From Prado023 sp963798745 (GTDB lineage Bacteria; Actinomycetota; Actinomycetes; S36-B12; CAIYMF01), in assembly GCA_963798745.1 (NCBI GenBank), contig CAWCUF010000010.1, positions 124,001-188,000 on the forward strand: a DNA stretch of 64,000 bases, written 5' to 3'. The notes beneath the pieces were generated by a model. It was not told the DNA's origin and did not search any database. It saw only the letters and a program-made list of their open reading frames with translations. Of the stretch, positions 47,019 through 55,102 are shown in pieces; position 1 is the stretch's first letter; every line of letters starts with the position of its first letter. The translations under genes were made by a program, and so were the position numbers.

Positions 47019-47050
47019 AAACTATCAACCTCAGGTTGAGGTTCAGTCCA
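47019..47050 (-). promoter_or_regulatory. MerR-type promoter with dyads in a 20-bp spacer
   Basis: Read leftward: -35-like TGGACT (47050-47045), a 20-base spacer (47044-47025) and -10-like TAGTTT (47024-47019). The spacer contains two overlapping dyads: TCAACC-TCA-GGTTGA (47025-47039) and CCTCA-GGT-TGAGG (47029-47041). Over-long spacers with a central dyad are the hallmark of promoters that MerR proteins twist into an active shape. It sits just past the DUF151 stop, driving merR-gcvP. Confidence 0.6.
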
Positions 47051-47061
47051 CCGCTACCAGG

Positions 47062-47532
47062 TCACTCGAAGTCCTGCGGGCTCACGGTGTCGAGGAACTC
47101 TCGGAACTGCTCGACCTCGTCGACGGCCGACTCGCCCTCGGCGGCGACCCCCGCCTCGGCCAGGACGTCCTCGGCCAGCAGCACCGGCACCTCGGCGCGT
47201 AGGGCCAGGGCCAGCGCATCGGAGGGACGAGCGTCCACGGTGACGCTGTCGAACACGAGCTCGGCGTAGAACACCCCGCCGTCCAGCCGGCTGATCCGCA
47301 CCTCGCGCAGCGGGGCGCCCAGGGCCGCCAGCGTGGCCACGAACAGGTCGTGGGTCAGCGGACGGGGTGCGGACACGCCCTGCTGGGCCATGGCGATCGC
47401 GGCGGCCTCGTTGGGGCCTATCCAGATGGGCAGCAGGCTACCGCCGCCGACCGGTCGCACCAGCACGATCGGCGCGTTCGACGGCATCTCGACCCGGACA
47501 CCCACGACCTCGACTGCCTGGTATCCATCCAC
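47062..47532 (-). CDS. Bifunctional nuclease-family protein (DUF151)
   Basis: A 156-residue protein of the DUF151 family (Rv1829-like). Blocks: VLVRPVGGGSLLPIWIG, EAAAIAMAQQGVSAPRPLTHDL and ARPSDALALALRAEVPVLLAEDVL, with an acidic tail. Plant and bacterial members have reported nuclease activity; the biological role is unclear. The GTG at 47532 gives (M)DGYQAVEVVGVRV. It sits between two MerR genes on the same strand, 40 bases after ftsR. Confidence 0.88.
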   Translation of the reverse strand: MDGYQAVEVVGVRVEMPSNAPIVLVRPVGGGSLLPIWIGPNEAAAIAMAQQGVSAPRPLTHDLFVATLAALGAPLREVRISRLDGGVFYAELVFDSVTVDARPSDALALALRAEVPVLLAEDVLAEAGVAAEGESAVDEVEQFREFLDTVSPQDFE

Positions 47533-47572
47533 GCGCCTCAGCGTAGTCCCGGAGGCCGGGACCGGCCATCGC

Positions 47573-48313
47573 TCAGCGGCCGAGGGTGCCCGGTAGGCCG
47601 GCCTTGACCAGCGCCAGGTGCAACTGGATCGCCAGGGCAGCGATGGCCCGGGCAGCTTCCTCGGCCCGCGCATTGCTGTCGGTATGCCGACCTCGGGCCA
47701 TCGGGCGCACCACCTGCTCGACCAGGGACAGCTCCCGGTCCGCAGCCAGCCGGAACGGGCGCAGGTGCCGTGGGCCGTAGCCGTACTCGGCCAGCTGTGC
47801 CGCGATTCGGGTCACCTGCAGCGCCGTGGCGTTGTAGTAGGAACTGCCGGCGACCTGGGTGACCAGGCCGAAGGACTCCAGCTCACGCAGGACCTCGTCG
47901 GTGATCCCGGACTCGGCCAGCAGCTCCTTGCGCGACAGGCGCAACTCCTGGTCGGTGCTGACCAGGTCCTCGGCCGACACCGCCTGCGCGCCGGTGGACA
48001 CCAGTGCGCGGGGGGCGGCGTCGGCGGCACTCAGCGGCGCCGGCGCCAGCCCACGGTCGAGCTGGTCCAGATGCTCGCGGATGACCTTCAGCGGCAGGTA
48101 GTTGTCGCGCTGCATGCGCAGCACGTAGCGCAGGCGCTCGGCGTCGGCACGGGTGAACTTGCGGTAGCCCGAGGGCGTGCGGGCCGGCTCGACCAGACCC
48201 TCAGCCTCCAGGTAGCGGATCTTGGAGATGCTCACGTCCGGGAAGTCCGAGCGCAGCAGGTGCAGGACCTCCCCGATGCTCAGCAGGCCATCGGAGGCGG
48301 CAGCCGTGCTCAC
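47573..48313 (-). CDS. ftsR: MerR-family regulator, FtsR type
   Basis: A 246-residue MerR protein. The DNA-binding part (about residues 10-75) reads LLSIGEVLHLLRSDFPDVSI, ISKIRYLEAEGLVEPARTPS and YRKFTRADAERL. A long C-terminal helical part (AEYGYGPRHLRPFRLAADRE) characterises FtsR (Rv1828-like), which in Corynebacterium activates ftsZ. The GTG at 48313 overlaps the FHA gene stop (GTGA), so expression is coupled to the FHA protein. Confidence 0.88.
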   Translation of the reverse strand: MSTAAASDGLLSIGEVLHLLRSDFPDVSISKIRYLEAEGLVEPARTPSGYRKFTRADAERLRYVLRMQRDNYLPLKVIREHLDQLDRGLAPAPLSAADAAPRALVSTGAQAVSAEDLVSTDQELRLSRKELLAESGITDEVLRELESFGLVTQVAGSSYYNATALQVTRIAAQLAEYGYGPRHLRPFRLAADRELSLVEQVVRPMARGRHTDSNARAEEAARAIAALAIQLHLALVKAGLPGTLGR

Positions 48314-48858
48314 CTCGGTCCACTTCCCACCAGGAACGCGAACCGGTACTTGCCGATCTGGACCTCCTCGCCACCGGTGAGCTCCACCTCGTCGATCCGG
48401 TCGCGATTGACGTAGGTGCCGTTCAGGCTGCCGACGTCGCGCAGCGTCCAGCGTTGGTCGGCGCGGATGAACTCCGCATGCCGCCGCGACACGGTGACGT
48501 CGTCGAGGACCACGTCTGACTCATCGGAGCGCCCCACTGTGACCAGGTCGGTGGTCAGCGGGAAGGAGGTCCCCTCGCTGGGCCCGCGCCGCACGATCAG
48601 CATGGCACTGCCCGAGGCCACCGCACCGATCGAACCGGTCGTGACCGCGCCGAGCGGCCCGGTGCCCGAGACCAGCGCCTCGAGCGTGCCGGTGGCCTCC
48701 ACCTCGGGCTGGGGGCTCAGATCGGCCAGCGGGGCCCCGCAGTTGCTGCAGAACCGCGCCAGGTCCGACGCCTCCTGTGCGCAGTTCTGGCAGATCCTTG
48801 TCACGTCGACTCCCCACTGCACGCCCTGTTGCGACCTCCACCTGAGGTCTAGGTTCAT
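48310..48858 (-). CDS. Zinc-ribbon FHA-domain protein (GarA/OdhI-related)
   Basis: A 182-residue protein. An N-terminal zinc ribbon, CQNC and CSNC within ICQNCAQEASDLARFCSNCG (about residues 23-42), is followed by a linker and an FHA domain (about 95-175) with VGRSDESDVVLDD, SRRHAEF and GSLNGTYVN phosphothreonine-binding loops. In GarA/OdhI the N-terminal ETTS motif is phosphorylated by Ser/Thr kinases to switch off binding to 2-oxoglutarate enzymes; here no ETTS is seen, the nearest being VTTGS. A GTG at about 48804, just before the ribbon, is an alternative start. It is directly downstream of gcvH. Confidence 0.88.
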   Translation of the reverse strand: MNLDLRWRSQQGVQWGVDVTRICQNCAQEASDLARFCSNCGAPLADLSPQPEVEATGTLEALVSGTGPLGAVTTGSIGAVASGSAMLIVRRGPSEGTSFPLTTDLVTVGRSDESDVVLDDVTVSRRHAEFIRADQRWTLRDVGSLNGTYVNRDRIDEVELTGGEEVQIGKYRFAFLVGSGPR

Positions 48859-48922
48859 GACGGGGCAAACCTATCCGACCGGCGCGGGCCCGGGTCAACC
48901 CCGAACACCGGACCGGACCGAT

Positions 48923-49318
48923 TCAGCGCGCCGCCAAGCCCTCGGCGTACTGCTCGGCGGTCATCAGCGCGGCCCACGCCGTCTGCGCCGCCTCCTCGGA
49001 GGGACACTGCACCTCGACCAGCCAGCCCTGGCCGTAGGGCTCGGCGTTCACCAGCTCCGGGGCGGACTCGAGCTCCTCGTTGACCGCGGACACAGCCCCG
49101 TCGACCGGTGCGTACAGGTCGCTCACGGACTTGGTCGACTCCACCTCACCGCACGACTGCCCTGCGGACAGCTCCTGACCCGGCACCGGAAGGTCCACGA
49201 ACACGACGTCACCGAGGGCCTCGGTCGCGAAAGAGGTGATCCCGAAGCGCAGCAGGGTCGGGCCGAGCACACGGACCCACTCGTGCTCCGGGGTGTAGCG
49301 CAGGTCGTCTGGGTACAT
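48923..49318 (-). CDS. gcvH: Glycine cleavage system H protein
   Basis: A 131-residue lipoyl carrier that shuttles the aminomethyl group between GcvP and GcvT. The lipoylated lysine is Lys63 in EVESTKSVSDLYAPVDG. The family blocks YTPEHEWVRV and GITSFATEALGDVVFVDLP are present. The ATG at 49318 has a GGAG site. It follows the DUF881 gene by 23 bases in the envelope-block direction. Confidence 0.96.
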   Translation of the reverse strand: MYPDDLRYTPEHEWVRVLGPTLLRFGITSFATEALGDVVFVDLPVPGQELSAGQSCGEVESTKSVSDLYAPVDGAVSAVNEELESAPELVNAEPYGQGWLVEVQCPSEEAAQTAWAALMTAEQYAEGLAAR

Positions 49319-49341
49319 GTCTGCTCCTTCGGGGAGGCGGT

Positions 49342-50160
49342 TCAGCCCTGGTCGACCGGCACAGCGTACTCGGGCTGCGCCAGGGGCACGGTGGCGGTGA
49401 TCTCCACCTCATCGCGACGATCGACGGCGAAGTCGGCGCCCGCCGTGCGGATCGTGTCGGCCACGCCGCCGGGGATCTCCATCGCGGTGGCCAGGGTCTC
49501 CGGATCGCCGATGGCCAGGATCGTGTAGGGCGAGTTGCGCAGGTCACCGGAGATCAGGATCCCGGGGCCCTGGTCGGCCGCCGGGTCGGCGAACCACGTG
49601 CCGACCACGACCCGGCGCTCGGCGACCTCGATGCTCTCCGCACCCGCGTCGCGCAGCTCCTGCACGGCGTCCAGGATCGTGGGGGCGTCCACTCCCCCGT
49701 CCCGGTCGCGGATCACGATGCGCACCCCGGGTCCGCGCACCGCAGTGGTCCCGGCCAGGACCTCGAGGGCCTCGCGCCGGGAGCGGGCCTGATCCAGCGC
49801 GGCTGCGTCGCGGCCCGAGGCCAGCGAGTCGATCTCGGCGCTGATCTGGCGCTTCTCAGCCTCGAGCCGGTCGTTCTCGGAGTTCAGGCTGTCGAGGATC
49901 CCCACGAGCTCGTCGGGTCGTGCGTTGGCCAGGGCGTCGTCGCTGGACTGCGCGATCGCACCGGCCACGATCATCAGCCCCAGCACCGCGAACAGCAGCC
50001 CCACGACCACGCTCGGCCCGCCACGCCACCGGAAGACCGAGCTCTGGTGGAAGTCCTGGGCCTGCCCCAGGGCGTCCTGCGGGTCCTGGGACGGGCCAGC
50101 CACCGGCGCCGGTGGCACCGGGCCGGCACCGCCCTGATGCTCGGAGTCCTCGACGGCCAC
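49342..50160 (-). CDS. DUF881 membrane-anchored protein (Rv1825-like)
   Basis: A 272-residue protein. A Pro-rich cytoplasmic N-terminus and one membrane helix (about residues 50-70, SVVVGLLFAVLGLMIVAGAI) precede a coiled coil (LDSLNSENDRLEAEKRQISA) and a DUF881 domain (VRGPGVRIVIRD, ELRDAGAESIEVAERRVV). The topology recalls divisome coiled-coil proteins such as FtsL/MreC. Conserved synteny with Sbp and a second DUF881 gene suggests an envelope or division complex; the function is not established. Confidence 0.88.
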   Translation of the reverse strand: MAVEDSEHQGGAGPVPPAPVAGPSQDPQDALGQAQDFHQSSVFRWRGGPSVVVGLLFAVLGLMIVAGAIAQSSDDALANARPDELVGILDSLNSENDRLEAEKRQISAEIDSLASGRDAAALDQARSRREALEVLAGTTAVRGPGVRIVIRDRDGGVDAPTILDAVQELRDAGAESIEVAERRVVVGTWFADPAADQGPGILISGDLRNSPYTILAIGDPETLATAMEIPGGVADTIRTAGADFAVDRRDEVEITATVPLAQPEYAVPVDQG

Positions 50161-50163
50161 GGG

Positions 50164-50496
50164 TCAGGCCTTCAGCAGGCGCCGGCGGATCGCGGCAACG
50201 TTGGCGAAGATGCGCATGGTCAGAACGACCACGACCCCGGTGGACATCTGACTGCCCACCCCCAGCAGGTCCCCGATCCACACGATGATCGCGGCGACCA
50301 GGACGTTGCTCAGGAACGAGATGACGAAGACGCGGTCGCGGAAGACCCCCTCGAACAGGGCACGGGTGGCCCCGACCACGGCGTCCAGGGCGGCGATCAC
50401 GGCGATCGGCAGGTAGGGCTCCATCCACAACGGGACGGTGGGCTCGAGGATCAACCCAGCCAGGATCCCGATCACCAGGCCGACGAGCGCGATCAT
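50164..50496 (-). CDS. sbp: Small basic protein (Sbp, DUF1290)
   Basis: A 110-residue protein with three hydrophobic segments (MIALVGLVIGILAGLIL, YLPIAVIAALDAVVGATR, FLSNVLVAAIIVWIGDLLG) and a basic tail. It matches DUF1290/Sbp, encoded between two DUF881 genes in many Gram-positives (Rv1824). The ATG at 50496 overlaps the preceding DUF881 stop (ATGA), and the next gene starts three bases after its stop. Confidence 0.88.
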   Translation of the reverse strand: MIALVGLVIGILAGLILEPTVPLWMEPYLPIAVIAALDAVVGATRALFEGVFRDRVFVISFLSNVLVAAIIVWIGDLLGVGSQMSTGVVVVLTMRIFANVAAIRRRLLKA

Positions 50497-51362
50497 GAAC
50501 CGCCCCCCTCCTCAGCACGAACGACCTGCGCCTGCGCGGGCAGCGGCGTGGTCGCCGACCGCAGCGTGATGCGCTCGGTCGATGTGGTGTCCAAGCCTAT
50601 GCCGAACTGTGCCGACACCTCGGCCAGCGCAGCGGCGTCGGGCGTTGCCCCGAAGCGCTCTGCGAGGTCCGGCGGGCCGATCGCCTCGATCACGTACGGC
50701 GGCTTCAGCGGCCGGTAGTTGACCAGGATCGCGCTGGCCGCGGAGCGAATCGCGGACCGCGCCGTCAACCGCTGGCCGTTGACGGCAACGGCCTCGGCAC
50801 CGGCCAACCACAGGCCGTTGACCGCCTGCTGCACGTCGGAGTCCAGGACCCGTTCGACGTCCTGCACCTCCTGGCCCTCCTGCGCCGCGGCGTCGGTGAG
50901 CGTCACCAGGGCGCCGGGTCCGGTCACCCTGGTGTAGCCGGTGGCCAGTTCCAGGTTGCCGATCTGGGTGGCCAGCAGGGTGCCTGCCTGGGTCAGGGCC
51001 AGGCTCTCGTCGCGGGCTGCGGTCAGGTCGTCGCCCAGTGCGGCCACCTGCTCCATCAGCTCGTCGTTGCGGGTGTCCTCGGTGCCGATCCGTTCCAACA
51101 GCGCCGAGCGCTGGTCGTTGAGGACCGGGGCGTTGCCGACCTGTTCGGACAGACCGATCGCGAGCACGAATCCCGCCAGACCCAGGGCGATCGCGGCTAC
51201 GAGCACCCGCTGGCGTCGTGAGGCCAACGTGCGACCTGGGTCCACCGGCTCGTAGTCGCTGGCCACCGAAGTGCGGGTCAGGTCATCGAGGAGCGTGGGA
51301 CGCTCGCGGGCAGCGGGCGCCCGCACGAGTTGCGAACTCCCGGGCGCGTCGAGCTGACTCAC
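50493..51362 (-). CDS. DUF881 membrane-anchored protein (Rv1823-like)
   Basis: A 289-residue paralogue of the other DUF881 gene. One membrane helix (about residues 52-72, VLVAAIALGLAGFVLAIGL), then a coiled-coil stretch (LNDQRSALLERIGTEDTRND) and the DUF881 core (RVTGPGALVTLTDAA, NGLWLAGAEAVAVNGQRLTA). The GTG at 51362 overlaps the upstream stop (GTGA). Translational coupling on both sides argues for fixed stoichiometry with Sbp. Confidence 0.88.
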   Translation of the reverse strand: MSQLDAPGSSQLVRAPAARERPTLLDDLTRTSVASDYEPVDPGRTLASRRQRVLVAAIALGLAGFVLAIGLSEQVGNAPVLNDQRSALLERIGTEDTRNDELMEQVAALGDDLTAARDESLALTQAGTLLATQIGNLELATGYTRVTGPGALVTLTDAAAQEGQEVQDVERVLDSDVQQAVNGLWLAGAEAVAVNGQRLTARSAIRSAASAILVNYRPLKPPYVIEAIGPPDLAERFGATPDAAALAEVSAQFGIGLDTTSTERITLRSATTPLPAQAQVVRAEEGGGS

Positions 51363-53857
51363 GAGATCTCCGCCTCGAGGACTGCGGACCACTCCGAGAG
51401 CAGCTCCTCGGCGCGCTGGTCACGGTCGGCCTCGACCCACAGGTGGATCACGGCCTCGGACTGGTCGGGCACGGCCAGCACCCAGGCACCGTCGGCCTCC
51501 TCGATGCGCACCCCCTCGGCGGTGTCGACCGCACGTCGGCCCGCTGCCTGGATCAGGGCGCGCATCACCGCACCGCGCCGTGCCCACGGGGTGGGCACGG
51601 CAGCCCGGGCCATGTGTGCCTCGGGGATCCGCGCTTCGATCGCCGACAGGGTCAGCTTGGTGCGGGCCACGAGCCCGACCAGTCGCACGAACGCAGCCAG
51701 GGCGTCCACGTTGGGCCCCATCTCGGGCACGATGAAGCCACCTCGACCGTCGCCGGCGAAGATGAGCCCGGGCGTGGCCCGGGCAGCGGCGGACAGGGCC
51801 TGCGACGAGGTCCCGGTCCAGGTCACCCCGACTGCGTGGTAGCGCGCCACCTCCTGGGCCACCCGCGTGGTGTTGCCCGGCAGGGCCACCGTCCCGCTGT
51901 GGCGCTCGGCGGCGACCAGGTCCAGCATCACCAGCAGGGCTCGACCGTGCTCCAGCGACCGACCGGACTCGTCGACCACCGACAGCCGCTCGCCGGTGGG
52001 GTCGAAGCGCACCCCGAGGTCGGACTTCGACGAGGCGACCAACTCGGCCAGGCGAGCCATGGCGGCGTGGTAAGAGCTCGACGTGGAGGTGGGATGGGCC
52101 TCGTCGAGCAGGTTGTTCACGGTCAGCACGCTCACGCCCAGCGCGCCCAGCACACGGGGCAGCACGAGTGCGGCGGTACCGGCGCCGGTGTCCACCACGA
52201 CCTTGAGGTTGGCCTGCGCCACCGCCGAGGTGTCGATGGAGGTCCGCAACTGGGTCGCATACTCGTCCACCGGGCGGTGCGGCGTGTGGATGTCGCCGAT
52301 CTCGCCGGGAAACGCCCGTCGGAACGCGCGCCGGGCCAGGATCCGTTCGAGCTGCTGCTGCTCGGGCACCGTGAGGTCCGAGCCGCTGGACCCCAACAGC
52401 AGCAGGTCCAGGCTCTCGGGGACCCCGAGCGTGGTCCGCAGGTACACCCCGCCGTCCGCTGCGCGGCCCACGTCCGAGCGCACGATCGGCAGCGGCATGA
52501 TCCGCAGGTCGCGCACGTTGAGACCGGCCGCGGTCAGCGAACCGGCCAGGGCCCGGTTCATCGCCCGGGCGGCCCGCGAATGGTCCCGGCCCAGGGTCAC
52601 CGTGGAGCGGCTGGGCAGCAGGGCAGCGAACGCCGCGGCCAGCCGGACGACGAGCTCGGGGGTGATGTCCAGGTTCATGACCCCACTGACCCCGCGCGGG
52701 CCGAACAGGCTGCGCTGTGCCTGGTTCTCCCAGATCACGTGGTCACTGACCACCGCGCCGGATTCCACCGCCTTGGCCGGGTAGATGTGCACCCCGGAGC
52801 GGACGTGCACCTCCTCGCCGAGCAGGCACTCGTCGGCGATCACCGCCCCGGAATCGACCCTGCTACGGGCGCGCACCTCGCAGGCGCGACCCAGAAGCGC
52901 GCCGGTGATCTGGGTGGCGGCGTCCACGTACACGCTGGCGCCCAGCATGGAGCCGACCACCTGGGCCCCGCGGCGCAGCACCGTGTTGTTGCCCAGGACG
53001 GTGCCCGGGCCGACCACGCACTCGGGCTCGACGCGCGCATTGGCCCCCACGAAGCACGGCGCGACGAGGGTGGCGCCCGGATCGACCATCGCGCCCTCCC
53101 CCAGCCAGATCTGGGGGGCCACCTCGAAACCGGCGACCCGCGCCCGGACCAGGCCGTTGAGGACGTCAGCCTGCACGGACAGGAACGCAGGGATGGTGCC
53201 CACGTCCTCCCAGTAGGCGTCCATGACGCAGCCGAAGATCGGCTCGCCGGCGGCCATCAGCGCCGGGAAGACGTCGGCGGACCAGTCGACCTTCTCGCCG
53301 GCGGGCACCAGGTCCAGGACCCTGGGGTCCATCACGTAGATCCCGGTGTTCACCACGTCGGAGACGACCTGACCCCAGGAGGGCTTCTCGACGAACCGCT
53401 CGATCCGGCCGTCCGGGCCCATGATGACGTTGCCGAACTCGATCACGTTCGGCTTGCTGACCAGCGCGACGCTGACCATCGCCCCGGTGCGCTCGTGGAA
53501 GGCGATCAGCTCGGTCAGGTCGACGTCGGTCATCGAGTCCCCCGACACGACGAGGAAGGGCTCGCCGGCCAGGCTCGGCTCGGTGTTCTTGACGCTGCCG
53601 GCGGTGCCCAGCGGGATGGGCTCGGTCGAGTAGGACAACCGCACCCCGTAGTCCGAGCCGTCGCCGAAGTAGGAGCGGATGGCACCAGCGAGGTACTGGA
53701 CGGTGACGACCGCTTCGTCGACACCGTGCCCGGCCAGCAGCCTCAGCAGGTGGCCCATGATCGGCTCGCCCACCACCGGCAGCAGCGGCTTGGGCACGTT
53801 GCTGGTCAGCGGGCGCAGCCGGGTGCCCTCCCCACCGGCCATCACGACGGCCCGCAT
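51359..53857 (-). CDS. Sugar nucleotidyltransferase / phosphohexomutase fusion
   Basis: An 832-residue three-part protein. Residues 1-235: nucleotidyltransferase with VVMAGGEGTRLRPLTSNVPKPLLP. About 240-370: a left-handed beta-helix (hexapeptide turns such as VDPGATLVAPCFVG). About 385-830: a phosphomannomutase-like module with the active-site serine region VTLGRDHSRAARAMNRAL. The sugar-binding and metal loops of the mutase part look degenerate (LLLLGSSGSDL in place of the acidic metal loop). Annotated in relatives as mannose-1-phosphate guanylyltransferase/phosphomannomutase; the true sugar is uncertain. Confidence 0.88.
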   Translation of the reverse strand: MRAVVMAGGEGTRLRPLTSNVPKPLLPVVGEPIMGHLLRLLAGHGVDEAVVTVQYLAGAIRSYFGDGSDYGVRLSYSTEPIPLGTAGSVKNTEPSLAGEPFLVVSGDSMTDVDLTELIAFHERTGAMVSVALVSKPNVIEFGNVIMGPDGRIERFVEKPSWGQVVSDVVNTGIYVMDPRVLDLVPAGEKVDWSADVFPALMAAGEPIFGCVMDAYWEDVGTIPAFLSVQADVLNGLVRARVAGFEVAPQIWLGEGAMVDPGATLVAPCFVGANARVEPECVVGPGTVLGNNTVLRRGAQVVGSMLGASVYVDAATQITGALLGRACEVRARSRVDSGAVIADECLLGEEVHVRSGVHIYPAKAVESGAVVSDHVIWENQAQRSLFGPRGVSGVMNLDITPELVVRLAAAFAALLPSRSTVTLGRDHSRAARAMNRALAGSLTAAGLNVRDLRIMPLPIVRSDVGRAADGGVYLRTTLGVPESLDLLLLGSSGSDLTVPEQQQLERILARRAFRRAFPGEIGDIHTPHRPVDEYATQLRTSIDTSAVAQANLKVVVDTGAGTAALVLPRVLGALGVSVLTVNNLLDEAHPTSTSSSYHAAMARLAELVASSKSDLGVRFDPTGERLSVVDESGRSLEHGRALLVMLDLVAAERHSGTVALPGNTTRVAQEVARYHAVGVTWTGTSSQALSAAARATPGLIFAGDGRGGFIVPEMGPNVDALAAFVRLVGLVARTKLTLSAIEARIPEAHMARAAVPTPWARRGAVMRALIQAAGRRAVDTAEGVRIEEADGAWVLAVPDQSEAVIHLWVEADRDQRAEELLSEWSAVLEAEIS

Positions 53858-53863
53858 GGCGGC

Positions 53864-54463
53864 TCAGGCCCCGGCCGCGAGCGCGGACCCGGCCAGCACC
53901 GACCGCGCCTGGCGCAGGTAGAGCAGGGCTGAGTACAGGTACAGCCCGGCCCCCCAGAGGGCCAGCGCCCACCCGAAGGCCCGGGCGGCCTCCTGGAGCT
54001 GGGATGCAGGTGCCGCACCCCACAGCAGCAGGGGGAAGGACAGCATCAGGTTGAAGGTCGCGGCCTTGCCCACGAAGTTCACCGGCAGGCCGGTCACGCC
54101 ATGCGACTTCAGCCGGGCCATCTGGATCGAGAGCACCACGTCGCGGCCCACCAGGAGCACCACGAACCACCAGGGCACCACGCCGCGAACGAGGAACACC
54201 AGCAGCACCGCGAGCGTGGACAGACGGTCAGCGATCGGGTCCAGGAGTTGGCCGATGCGCGACACCTGGTCCCAGCGCCGGGCCAGCATCCCGTCGAAGT
54301 AGTCGGTGGCCCCGCCCAGCACCAGGACCAGCGCAGCCACGCCGTCCTCCTGCGGCCCCAGCGCCAGCCAGACGAACAACGGGATGCTCAGCAGCCGCAG
54401 GACGCCGAGCAGGTTGGGCACGGTCCAGACGAGAGTGCGCACCTGCGCCTGCTCCGCCCGCAT
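53864..54463 (-). CDS. CDP-alcohol phosphatidyltransferase (PgsA2-like)
   Basis: A 199-residue membrane enzyme. The CDP-alcohol motif DYFDGMLARRWDQVSRIGQ continues to LLDPIADR (D-xx-DG-xx-AR-x8-G-x3-D-x3-D), with about five hydrophobic segments. It transfers a phosphatidyl group from CDP-diacylglycerol to an alcohol, in the PgsA family glycerol phosphate. Positional equivalent of Rv1822 (pgsA2). It is six bases upstream of the nucleotidyltransferase fusion gene and is the first gene of this leftward block. Confidence 0.88.
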   Translation of the reverse strand: MRAEQAQVRTLVWTVPNLLGVLRLLSIPLFVWLALGPQEDGVAALVLVLGGATDYFDGMLARRWDQVSRIGQLLDPIADRLSTLAVLLVFLVRGVVPWWFVVLLVGRDVVLSIQMARLKSHGVTGLPVNFVGKAATFNLMLSFPLLLWGAAPASQLQEAARAFGWALALWGAGLYLYSALLYLRQARSVLAGSALAAGA

Positions 54464-54552
54464 GCCTCGCCCCGATCCGACTCGATGCTGGCGGGAAGCC
54501 TACCCCGTCGGCGATCCATGGGTGTGCGGACCGCAGGGACCCACACGCGCCA

Positions 54553-54581
54553 CTGCCCCCGCCGACAGTCGACGGGGGCAG
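54553..54581 (-). terminator. GC-rich hairpin after the TM2 gene
   Basis: CTGCCCCCG (54553-54561) pairs with CGGGGGCAG (54573-54581); the inner CGA/TCG extends the stem past one mismatch, leaving a three-base loop. It is 32-60 bases beyond the TM2 gene stop and 90 bases before the phosphatidyltransferase start. Confidence 0.7.
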
Positions 54582-54613
54582 CGATCACACGGGACCGCTG
54601 GGGTCACCGGGAC

Positions 54614-55018
54614 TCACCAGTTCGACAGGACCCGGCCCTGCTTGTCCTTGAAGGAGCCCACCAGGATCATGACGAAGTCGATGAGGATCCAGACCCCGAG
54701 CCCGCCGAGGGTCAGGATCATCAGGATCCCGGTGCCGACCTTGCCGACGTAGAACCGGTGCACCCCGATCACGCCGAGGAACCAGGCCAGCAGCGCTGCA
54801 GCCAGGCGGCTCTTCGGGCTGGCCGGCTGGCCCGAGGCGTCGACCATCGGCTTGCCGTTGGGGTACATGGGGACGCTGCTGCCGACCGGGGCACTCATGG
54901 AGGCTGCGGAGGTCACCGGCGGGGCAGGCGACGCGGTGGGCGGGCCGGGCGGGGGCGGCGGGGGCGGGGCGTCGTTGGCCGGGGGGGCCTCGGGTGTGCG
55001 CTCATCGTTGCTGGTCAT
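54614..55018 (-). CDS. TM2-domain membrane protein
   Basis: A 134-residue protein. The N-terminal half (about residues 1-65) is a disordered Pro/Ala/Ser tract (APPPPPPPGPP). The C-terminal TM2 domain has two helices around the conserved LGVIGVHRFYVGKVGTGI block and ends GGLGVWILIDFVMIL. TM2 proteins are of unknown function. It is a single-gene unit with its own terminator. Confidence 0.88.
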   Translation of the reverse strand: MTSNDERTPEAPPANDAPPPPPPPGPPTASPAPPVTSAASMSAPVGSSVPMYPNGKPMVDASGQPASPKSRLAAALLAWFLGVIGVHRFYVGKVGTGILMILTLGGLGVWILIDFVMILVGSFKDKQGRVLSNW

Positions 55019-55102
55019 GGTGATCCCGATCTGTAGGCAGTCAGCCGTTGGTTGATGATCCGATCATGCCCGACGCGCGGCGATCCGAAACGCAGGCTCG
55101 CC

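Noticed and set aside
51218..53932. A 904-codon open frame on the + strand opposite the nucleotidyltransferase fusion
   Set aside because: Antisense shadow caused by high-GC third positions; His/Arg/Gly-rich with no motif, while the opposite strand has complete family signatures.
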